From Bolinopsis microptera (Eukaryota; Ctenophora; Tentaculata; Lobata; Bolinopsidae), in NCBI RefSeq assembly GCF_026151205.1, contig NC_087080.1, positions 2,957,096 through 3,017,095 on the forward strand: a stretch of DNA of 60,000 nucleotides, in the 5' to 3' direction. Below the pieces are notes generated by a model. The model was not told the origin of the DNA. It ran no database searches and saw only the letters and a program-made list of their open reading frames with translations. Below, piece by piece: positions 32,401 to 41,500 of the stretch. The position numbers and the translations under genes are program-made. Each line of letters opens with the position of its first letter. The stretch's first letter is position 1.

Positions 32401-32909
32401 GATATGTAAATTATAGATATAAAGACGGCAATCCCCCGGAGCACACAAAAAGTGCGTTTAGATTGCATAATATCCTAACAGTCCATAGCGTCATTGTAAA
32501 AAACGCTCTTATTCTACTACACAAAGTAAGGAACATGCCAAGCCTTCTCCCTAAATCCATCAAAGAACTTTTCCCTCACGATATTCCCACCTATAATTCC
32601 ACATACGAACATAACCTTTCTTGGTTCACAACTTACAACGGCCCAACATTTAGAAATACTCTTTTCTTCAAAGGACCCATGCTCTCTATTACAAAACAAA
32701 GTAAGGATATAACTATTCCAAGTTCTACCTTTTCAATTGAAATCTTTAAAAATTCAGCTAAGCGCGAACTCCTCAAGCTGCAAAGCTCAGGAGACGATGA
32801 AAATTGGCCAAATTTCTTACTTTATAGTATACCTGAGCTAAGAAAGTCTCAAAGAGAAGGGCGCTCGCAGATAGACTACAACACCGAGTTAGTAAGCGAC
32901 AACGCGTAA
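29427..32909 (+). CDS. LINE-D ORF2: PHD-like zinc finger, endonuclease and reverse transcriptase
   Basis: The 1160-residue frame is intact from an ATG. Residues 10-48 form a C4HC3-type finger: C10-x2-C13, C26-x2-C29, H34-x2-C37 and C44-x2-C47, the PHD or RING-like order. The endonuclease follows (~125-360) with NVRSL, CLNET, GDANID and SDHLAV, so its catalytic residues appear present. The reverse transcriptase (~600-860) has NYRPISLL, QYGFRPGRSC, LDYSKAFD, GVPQGSILGP and YADD at residues 832-835, then the FLGVILDE thumb motif. PHD fingers are known in ORF1 of some CR1-like elements. Here the finger is fused to the N-terminus of the enzyme, while AlkB and SGNH domains are on ORF1. Such a finger could bind histone tails and guide target choice, which is inference. 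Confidence 0.9.
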   Translation: MVEPSFKSQCSSCFGWSYAPRNVFICPLCDKPVHKKCLKDYLGCITCCLNLIPGYRVTSYELNDNYNTITPTFNPYIRSHVLNQIGELTDEIDSSEIDLNNCISEILVSCKYQHPDNIKTPSNREIKILSLNVRSLVKNISNFREEIETFSKFDLICLNETNCKISNLPNGLNDIEIEQFYEPFIKEPARKSGKGGGLALYVNKRVCDYDKIQELELNLSPEEVTCGEFQLLKINNFKNGNKTKIIVNFYRSPSTSPKKFLEKFENVLRGLDRHSRKQIVFLGDANIDLIKYDTDAYSQDLISLLEKYGFAQTVSKPTRVTDHSATLIDHVYTNHVTNVISCNVVTLDMSDHLAVSTTISLGATPSLNERFRSQRVKNNNTSLKLEARVFNEANHAKFKELIVSETWDDATSSTCADEQYNSIYQTYMKHYNTAYPLKRDSSRRKFERADPKPWILPWLEAACNRKKLLFFEKTINPSQKNCDAYDKMKKFCHKHVNLAKEKYYKKMFDKYQNCSKNQWKIINGLLNRNRKKFGHTRLKDDDGTIISSDLAVAEKFNGYFSGIAASIKRQIAARRTFDPGGFKHFLKASCSNSMFLKPTSHGEVQKIISGLKNKSTLDCKIEPLKIANSCENFTRALANVINCSFSSGTFPNALKTAKVVPIHKGGSKLEVANYRPISLLGSFSKIYEKLMHARVLEFLDKNDSLFENQYGFRPGRSCEHALLNAQNSILHSLNKKQISLLLLLDYSKAFDVLDHETLLKKLDHCGIRGVAHEWFRSYLCNRSQYVTLNGTCSSSMPIVYGVPQGSILGPLLFVIYINDLPGISDFAKFILYADDANILISGTTLEEIQLKANQLISRLVDWVGANGLSLNVKKTCYMIFTRKRIDFSGFNLSIDNTVIERKTEARFLGVILDEKLTWQKHITAVRIKMGRYLGVMYKLKHLLPIKARLNIFQSLIQSHLNFCSLVWGFASKCHIESLFTKQKQGIRAVMSGYVNYRYKDGNPPEHTKSAFRLHNILTVHSVIVKNALILLHKVRNMPSLLPKSIKELFPHDIPTYNSTYEHNLSWFTTYNGPTFRNTLFFKGPMLSITKQSKDITIPSSTFSIEIFKNSAKRELLKLQSSGDDENWPNFLLYSIPELRKSQREGRSQIDYNTELVSDNA

Positions 32910-33186
32910 AGAAAGATCACTCGCGACAAATGACCATGATCTTTTATCAACAACATATCATTTTAATTTCACTGCCATTATGCAATGCCGAATTTACATC
33001 TGCCGCGCAAAACTTTTTATCTATTATTATTAAATAGTAATTAGCATGTTTACAAATTGCGACTTCAACCAGTTTTGCAGACCGTTAGTTACATAGTACT
33101 TTTAGTAGGGCATTTATTTTAATATATTTTATTTTACATTATTATATTTTAGTGTGACTTCTATAATTTCATTTATGTAATAACCA

Positions 33187-33960
33187 TTGATTAATAAATT
33201 GCGGCACACGCCAACCTCCACCGTGGGGTTTCAAAACAAAAACAACAATTATTGTGGACCATTGTTACAATCCGCCACAGAAACAGCTGACGATAACCGA
33301 ATGTTCAGGAAAGAAAAAATAGCTGATGCGACCAAAATCATAGAACTACAAGAGAAGTTACTCACCAAGCAAGAAGAAGATATGGCTAAAATCAATGATT
33401 TGCAGGAGAAGTTAGCTTTGAAGAAGGATGACGAGATTGGAACTGTGAAAAGTGCAGCTCAGAAAGAGATCAAAACCTTTTCGTCTCTGTTGAAAAACAC
33501 GTGCAAAAACGCCTTTGCACCGAAGAAGATCCAAGCTGCAGTGAAAAGGGTTGCCCTAGAAGATGATCGAAGTAAAAGCCTGATTATCTTTGGGCTTCCA
33601 GAGACGGAGGAAAACCTGGATGCTAAGGTATCTGGTATTTTGTTGGACCATCTCAACGAAAAACCGAAAATTTTGAGATGTAAACGAGTTGGAAAGGACA
33701 CAAGTGAACGAGTCAGGCCAGTGAAATTCATTTTGTCAAGCTCAGATCAAGCTCGTACCATCTTGAGCAAGACTAAGCTACTAAGACATGTAGACGGGTT
33801 TAGTTCAGTTTACATCACTCCTGATAGATCAGCTGCAGACAGAATAGCCTACAAGAAAGTTGTCGACCAACTGATAAATAAAAGGACAGCAGAGCCTGAC
33901 AAAGTTCATGTTATCAGGAACTTTAGAGTCATTAGCTCGGAGAAGGAGCCTTTAGAGTGA
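33187..33960 (+). CDS. LINE ORF1-type protein with coiled coil and RRM-like region, orphan
   Basis: The frame gives up to 257 residues. The first ATG is at 33301 (the upstream codons begin with TTG), so the protein may be 219 residues. An N-terminal coiled coil with repeated LQEKL heptads (ELQEKLLTKQEED, NDLQEKLALKKDD) precedes a region with SLIIFGLPE, CKRVGKD, RPVKFIL and VYITPDRSAADR. This matches the RRM-containing nucleic-acid chaperone ORF1 of L2/CR1/Jockey-like LINEs. No ORF2 follows; instead a 240-base repeat begins 43 bases after the stop. It could be an internally deleted element, an ORF1-only non-autonomous element, or the 5' part of a LINE broken by later insertions. It is not related to the AlkB-type ORF1s here. 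Confidence 0.7.
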   Translation: MINKLRHTPTSTVGFQNKNNNYCGPLLQSATETADDNRMFRKEKIADATKIIELQEKLLTKQEEDMAKINDLQEKLALKKDDEIGTVKSAAQKEIKTFSSLLKNTCKNAFAPKKIQAAVKRVALEDDRSKSLIIFGLPETEENLDAKVSGILLDHLNEKPKILRCKRVGKDTSERVRPVKFILSSSDQARTILSKTKLLRHVDGFSSVYITPDRSAADRIAYKKVVDQLINKRTAEPDKVHVIRNFRVISSEKEPLE

Positions 33961-34002
33961 TATATTTTCTATAAATACAATATTATATGTTTTAATTCAT
34001 TG

Positions 34003-34244
34003 ATTAATTAATTTGTTCCTAGGGCCCAATGTTATTGCGGGTGTGGTATTTCTTACTGCACACTACTGTGTTTTGGTTACCCCTCTTTCAATACATAATT
34101 TGGGTTTCATACTGGGATAATGGAATTTAGGGCTATATCGGTTTTCTCCTTTTATAACTGGGTTTATTTAGAAGCATTCAATTCTGTATAATTATGTAGG
34201 AATTGTTTGAAAAGTTTAAGATTAAAAAAAATGACAGACTAAAT
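34003..34244 (+). repeat. 240-bp direct repeat, left copy
   Basis: This segment starts with ATTAATTAATTTGTT and ends with ATGACAGACTAAAT. It recurs almost unchanged at 35186-35424, in the same orientation. It ends with a run of A before ATGACAG. It lacks TG...CA ends, so it is not a clear LTR. Confidence 0.85.
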
Positions 34245-35185
34245 GTACGCAGTGAATATTCTGAGTCAATTTTTCTGGAAGTATCATTATTAAGTTAAAT
34301 TATATAGATTTATAATATTAACCGATTACTCAAGAGAATGCGGAGTTATCATTAGTAGCGGCCGAAATAATCATTGTGCAACGAGATATGGCAAGAACAC
34401 GGCGGGAGTGTGATGTGGGTAGTGGCTGAAAATACTGGTAGGGATTTAATGATAATCATAGATAAAATTAGACGGCCTGTAGTTCGATGTTGGTTGAATA
34501 AGCACCAGAGAGCACGAGAAAATCAGGCAGACTTGTTGACAAGACAGTGCGTGCTATAGATTAGAATGCATTTAATAGAGAATAATGAGTTTTCGGAGCA
34601 TACAGCATAGGCGGGCCGTATTTTGGTGCGGCACATACAGGGCTGGTAGAGGAATATATAAGGTCGGACGGACGGTCGAGAAGGAGATTGAGTTTTCCCG
34701 ATTCGATAGAGCGTCATTGATGCCGGACTGTAAGGGAGCCTGAACTGGTGGTTTGTCCTATCGAAGGATAGTTGGTGGTCGGAACCTGTAACTCTGGTTG
34801 AGTTCTGGTTGGCCTAGAGAGGGATTGATAGTAGACATAATGGCATGGGTCATGGCGGATTTAAGCTAGGAGTTTCAGCGTGAATATAGACAAGTATTGA
34901 CGGCCGACTTTATATATAATAGTATGTCTGGCTATAGTATGTGTATAGTGATTGTATTTCATGATGTGATATGTTATGGTAGGATAAGATCATTAGATCG
35001 GTGGGCGATTTTGGGCAATATAAGTCTGGTGAACTAGGAGTTAAAGCAGGAGTTTGTCGAATTATTCATTGTATTGTTTTATAGTTTAATATCTTGTAAC
35101 CATCGTTATTACTCTTGTTTTCGTTGTTCGTACCTTAAATTGATACAAATAATCTACGAATCTGGAGCAGATGGTGACTGCTTAC
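34245..35185. other. 941-bp interval between direct repeats, no gene recognised
   Basis: The interval has more G than its surroundings and no protein-coding frame that I recognise. With the flanking direct repeats it could be an insertion bounded by LTR-like sequences, or the result of a tandem duplication with later divergence. Confidence 0.4.
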
Positions 35186-35424
35186 ATTAATTAATTTGTT
35201 GCTAGGGCCCAATGTTATTGCGGGTGTGGTATTTCTTACTGCACACTACTGTGTTTTGGTTACCCCTCTTTCAATACATAATTTGGGTTTCATACTGGGA
35301 TAATGGAATTTAGGGCTATATCGGTTTTCTCCTTTTATAACTGGGTTTATTTAGAAGCATTCAATTCTGTATAATTATGTATTGTTTGAAAAGTTTAAGA
35401 TTAAAAAAAAATGACAGACTAAAT
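35186..35424 (+). repeat. 240-bp direct repeat, right copy
   Basis: This is the partner of 34003-34244. The differences are a few substitutions, one A in the A-run and a 4-base deletion near 35380. Confidence 0.85.
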
Positions 35425-35598
35425 TGTTAATCGTTTAAATTCTAACATTTAACAGTTCTAGAAACCAGTACACCACCCTTCTTTGCCAGTATTTAAAAAA
35501 ATATGCCAACCAGTTTACTCATTAGAACCATGTTGATCCCTACTGCTTTTTCACATTTTTTAACATCGTTATTCAGTTGATTGTATGTAGTTAAACTC

Positions 35599-38500
35599 AT
35601 GGCCCCACGAGATGCACTCCCAGCCCCATCATCCCCGAAGCAGCTGAGAAGAACTGTTTCCTACACAAGGAAACAAATTACAGCCACTCAAACGTTTGGG
35701 TGAGTATTTCAAGATATGCTAAATATACGATTGATATTCTTCAGAGTCGTGGATATACGATCAAATCTCCGTCCTCCAATCTTGGCGTTCTTGAATAATC
35801 ACCTCTTAAACTGTGGCCATATTTTCAAATTCTCAATGTTTCACCCTAGATATTCAGCTGGTCACATTTTGAACGATCTCTGCTCAGCATGCTGGTTCAC
35901 ATATCTTATAATCTATCAGACGGAAGTCAAGCAACAATCGGAAAGTTTTGCTGGGATTCTCATGCTCGTTGGACAGGTACTTCTAATGTCAGCTCATAAC
36001 AATTCCATTTCGGTTCCAGAACATTATCATAAATAATGTTGATCGTAAATATTCTTTGATGATTGGAATTTGCGGACAGCTACTTCAATTGATGTAAAAT
36101 CTATAGTTTTTGTGAACATCCCTTAATCTATGGAATTGATTTTCATCAGGTTGCAGACGGATTGGTCACGCCCTTGGTTGGTATTACTATGGATAAGTTC
36201 GGTATTAAAAGATATGGAAAACGTAAGACGTGGCACGCTCTAGGAACCTTTGCTGTTATCATATCCTTCGCTTTCATGTTCCACAAATGCTTTGGTTTCG
36301 AAGACAGCTCCTCCCAGATACAACAGCTCTATTACGGGTGATGTTAAATATTGACCTTATCCCTTTCTGCTAAAAGATAATTCAGATCCATTAAAATTAA
36401 ATCTAAGTTTGACCATTTAACTAAAAGAATACATCAATAATATTATTTTGTACCTCCACAGAGCCTTCATAGTTCTGTTCCAAATCGGGTGGGCGAGCAC
36501 ACAGATCTCACACTTGTCCCTAATTCCTGTACTAACAGTTTGTAAGAAAAAAATTGTGTTCCTCAATTCCATCCGGTTAGTGTACATATTCCAGTACAGC
36601 ATACATCTTGTCAAGTCAAAGTTAGATTTATTATTACCTAATACTCTAATATAGCTTGATGCTTTAAAGCGACTAACCTAACCGATCATTTTAGCCCACT
36701 AGTTAGTAGTTATTTTCGAACGATCTTTAGTGTATGTTTCATGCCATTACCTTACCGGTTTTTAACTGCAGCTCATGTCTTACATTCGTTTGTGGAATAG
36801 TAGTGTATCTACTAATGGGGCTTCTACTTCACTTAGCTGGATCTAAGGTGGATGCTTTGGGTCCTGGAGATGAAAGAGTTTTTTCGGTTTGTTAATTTTT
36901 GTTCGTCAATTCACTTTTCATCCACTCTGTCGGTTTTATCCTCCATTAAAAATACAATGAAATGGAATTTAAAGAAAATCTTAGATTTTTAAATTCTTGA
37001 TATACAATTTTTCTTAACCATTATTTATTCTCAGTACCTAAGCATAATAGTGATCGGAGTGGGTTTACTATTTTCTTTCGTCTTTCACGTCGTGGTTAGT
37101 GAGTCGAGTGAATGTGTCGAGCTGGAAAAGTCTGAAGAACTAGCCGGGGATCAAATCGAACTTGGCCTCACGGACGTAAAAATTGAAACCGAACAAAAAC
37201 AGTTTACAATAACAAATTGGATGAAATTGAAGCGATTCTATCTGGTAAGCTGATTATGAAATGATTATAATCAATACTGCTTTGCGATTATATAGAAGTA
37301 TAGAGTTCAGGCGAATGAAAAATCTCGATTGAAGCCTGACGATCGCGAAAATTGATTGAGGGTGCATTAACTCTCTGATCTTGATCTTCTTCTTGTTCAA
37401 ATGTTCGTAGGTGCTAGGGTGAAGGTGACCACTACAAGATCGAAGTGCTGTGCTTTAACCCCAGTGGAATATAAAAGTTCAATTTATCTATTGTTATTAT
37501 TATTATATGATCATACAAGCATGAAACAGATGCTGACCCCGGTTGCATTAGGAAAGTTCGCACGAGATGGACCACGTTTTTCCCAATTTAACTTTAAAAG
37601 ATTGTCACAGGAAGAACTTTTAAGATAGGGAAATGATATTTCACATGTCTTTAGTTCAACTAATTGAGTTTCGATTAATAAAACTTTTGAAGTATTTAGT
37701 CGAGGGCAAATTGAGGCTAACGAGTCATTTTACTTTTTTTTTTCTAATGACAGCTTCCAAGCATGCAATAAAAGTTTAAACGTGTTTAATCGATTAGTTC
37801 AATCACTCCTCCTGAGTCTCGTGAGTGAGCTAGGAGGTCGCCGGACATCTCATTTTAAAGCCGTATTGATTTTCTATAGCATACTAAAAATCAAATGCGT
37901 ACTTACTTACTTGTACTTGGAAAGGTCTCCTCCTAGTCGTTGGAGTGGCCTGCACCACATAGTAACTCCTTTCTCCGGTGTATTAGACCTCTCCAGTGAA
38001 CCCTGTCTGTAGCTTGTTGTTCTGCATCTTCTATCGTGATGTTATCGACACCTGTGAAGATTGCTGCATCCTCCCGGACACATGACAACCAGTTTTTCCT
38101 AGGTCTACCTCTTGACCTTTTACCATGCTTTGGGATCCAGTGCAGAAGATAGTTTGGTATTCTTTCTTCTGGCATCCTCACCACATGGCCAAACCATCGG
38201 AGTCTAGCTGCTCGTACGAAAGTATCAACAGGGGCGATGTTAGCCCGCTTAAGTACATCAGCATTAGATACATGATAAAACCATTTGATTTTCAGGATTC
38301 TCCTCAGACATCTATGATGGAACACCTCAAATCTTTTCATCTGCGTCTGTGTGGTATTCCATACCTCACTTCCATAGAGCAGTATAGTGAGAACAGCCGC
38401 TTTGTAAATCCTGATTTTTGTTGGAGTCTTGATGCTGCGACTGTACCATATACTGCTAAGCTGATAGAATGCCCCAGAGGCCTTTTGAATTCGAGCTGAT

Positions 38501-41500
38501 AGTTCTTTGTCAATTGTTCCATTTGCACTGATGATTGCACCCAAGTAAGTGAAATTGCTGACCTGCTGTATTGGGAGACCTTCCACATTGATGTCCATAG
38601 TGTCGTCTTTAGAATACGGCCTCTGCGATGCACTTTTGCTGACAACCATGCTCTGTGTTTTTCCAGCATTAATCTTCAGACCCGCATAGGCACTGTATTT
38701 GCAGAGAAGGTCAGTGGTTTCCTGCAGCCCCTCTTTTGAGTTATCTAACATGGCCATGTCATCAGCGTAATCAGTGTCCAAGAGATGTTTCTCTTCTACC
38801 CCGGGGGCTGGCAGCTGTAATAAAGCCCCCTTGCTAATGACCTTGTTTAGTTCCATAAGGTATGCCGAAAAATTCAAACAAAAGTTGAATACTGGTGGTC
38901 CCTGTATATCACCTTGCCCAGTACCCGAGTTGACATCAAACCAACCTGTAACCTCTCCATTGACCCTAACAGCACTAACTGTGTGAGTGAAGAACGCCTT
39001 CATAATTCTAATGTACTTGTCAGGTAAGCCGTAGTGCTGCATACTTCTCCAAATGAACTGCCTGTCAATCGAATCAAAAGCTGCTTTGAAATCAACAAAA
39101 TTAATATACAGAGGGATATTATACTCAATGCATTGGTGTATAATACAGCGGAGTGAATAAACCTGGTCAATACATGAGCGATTCTGTCTAAAACCACTTT
39201 GATTCTCCCGGAGGAATTTTTCCATGCCATTGCTAAGTCTCCGCAGGAGTATCATTTGCAGGAGCTTCGAGGCTGTGGATCTTAATGTAATGCCTCTGTT
39301 GTTAGCGCAATGAGAGGTGTCACCTTTCTTTCCAACGATGATGATAACACCTTTGGACCAATCCTCAGGAATCTTCTCATCTTCCCACACTTTCTTGAAC
39401 AACACAACTAGTTGATCGACCAACCCATCCTGTCCATACTTAAGTTGCTCGTTGGTGATACCATCCACTCCTGGACTTTTGTGATTCTTGAGTTTTTTGA
39501 GGGCATCAACAATCTCGTTTCTTGTAGGAGCTTCATCCGAATCGGAAAGGTCGTCAAAACTGGGTTGCGGAGGGATGTTGTCTAGGTCAGAAATATTGGC
39601 CTCTTGCGGGGGAGGGTTCAATAGCCTAGAGAAATGCTCTTTCCACCTTTCTTTCTGGGCATGTGGGTCGGCAATCAACTGGCCAGATACGTCTCTAACT
39701 GCAGTTGACTGCTTCTTCTTCTTTCCAGATATGACATTGATCTTCTGCCATACCTCACGTTGCTGACCTTTTCTCGCAGCTTCTTCCAAGTCATTGGCCA
39801 TTCTACGTGCCCAGTTGTTATCGTCCACCTTGCTATCTTTTTTAAAGAGCTTATTCAATCTAGAATACTCTGACCTGTTAGCGTTCGAATTAGGGTCTTT
39901 ACGCTTAAATTCCTTACGGTTCTTCAATAATTCTTTTGTCTTCTGAGATTGGTGCCTGTCCTTCTTTTTTCGAGGTCTTTGCCCAAGAATTTCCATGGAA
40001 ACTTGTTGGACAGTTGTCTTGAAGTTGTCCCACATTGATTCCAGGTCAACCTCAGGTTCCAAACAGTCAAATTTGTTTCTCAGAACAATATTGTATTCGG
40101 AAACAAGTGAATGATCACGCAGATGCTCAATAGCAGGAATCTCAAGCTTACGTTCCTGCTTCTTTTTCACTGACATAAGCTTCATTCTCAGTCGTGCTCT
40201 TACCAAATAGTGATCAGACCCAATGTCAGCCCCCCTACAAACTTTTACATTTAGTAAAGAGCCTCCAAACTTCTTACTGATACAGATGTGGTCTATTTGG
40301 TTTACAGTACGACCATTAGGCGATCTCCACGTACCTTTATGTATATCCTTTTGCTGAAACATAGTGCCACCGATGGTAAGTTGGTGGGCAATGCAAAAGT
40401 CCAACAATCGGGTACCATTGTCATTTGATGAGCTGTGAAGCGAGTGTCCACCAATGACACCTGACATAGAACTGCAGTCCGATGTGACCTTAGCATTAAG
40501 ATCACCGAGCAGTAATTTTAAATCATGTCGGGGTAGCTCATCGAATGCACTTGACAACTGTTGGTAGAATTCATCCTTATCATTATCTGAAGCCCCCTCA
40601 GTTGGCGCATATGCCACAACAACAGAGATGTTCAGGTGTTGACTATGCAGCCTTGCACTCAACAAACGGTCAGATATTGGTAGATAGGAAATTAATGAAT
40701 TTTTAGTCCTCTTTGAAAGGGTAAGACCGACACCTCGCCTTCTTATACCGTCCGTCCTCCCTGAATAAATAAGTAAGGAGCCATTATCCAGTAGCTCTGA
40801 TCCTGTACCAGGCATATGGGTCTCAGTTATACCCAGCAAGTCCAACTTATACTCAGAGATATTCTCTGATAGCTGGAACAACTGACTTGAACTACTTGTC
40901 AGAGATAATACATTCCATGTCCCAAATGTAAGACCTGTTTTAGAATAATTCGCTGGCTGTTTCTTATTAGAGTCAGAGTCCACATGGGTGATCTGTGGAG
41001 AAATAAATCTGCTACAATGACGTGTTCTCCCAACACTCATCTGGCCACGGGGGTCCCTTAGGCTTTGCCCCGCCACCTTCATACTGGTATCATCCGTCCT
41101 TGCAGAGGGAGCCACACACCGTTTCTTGTTGTTACTTTGTGATGTTTCTGCAGCAAATGTTTAGAGAGGAGAAGTTGCCAGCATCTCGCACCCGGTTTTT
41201 TATCGACCTTTGCCTGTCTAGATCCATAGTGTTTTGTTGCACGTCATCTGTTTAAACTGGAGTCACCCAGGACAGATTACAATGCTTAATAGTAGCACCT
41301 CGAAAAGGATGTGATTCTTCATCACGCACTATGGTCATTGGAATAGGAGAGGTTATCATGGTTACACGATCACTATTCCCTGAGATTAATAATAATCTCT
41401 TGCCACCATCAAATGCGTAACTAAAACAAAAATGAAATTCCAGAAGTTTTAATTTTTTTGGTCAAAAAACGAACTTTTAAGGGTGTTTCTAATGACCAGG

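Larger units (their letters stand above)
26663..33180 (+). mobile_element. LINE-D, two-ORF non-LTR retrotransposon, near full length
   Basis: ORF1 (26879 to 28910, with lesions near its start) and ORF2 (29427-32909) lie on one strand, separated by 516 bases. About 215 bases upstream of ORF1 and 270 downstream of ORF2 are probably untranslated. The 5' limit is set by the preceding MITE-like element, and the 3' limit is an estimate. ORF1 has the same AlkB+SGNH plan as LINE-A, but the two are only distantly similar. Confidence 0.85.

Noticed and set aside
34003-35424. LTR retrotransposon
   Set aside because: The direct repeats lack TG...CA ends, and I saw no primer-binding site, gag or pol between them. 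Listed only as direct repeats.
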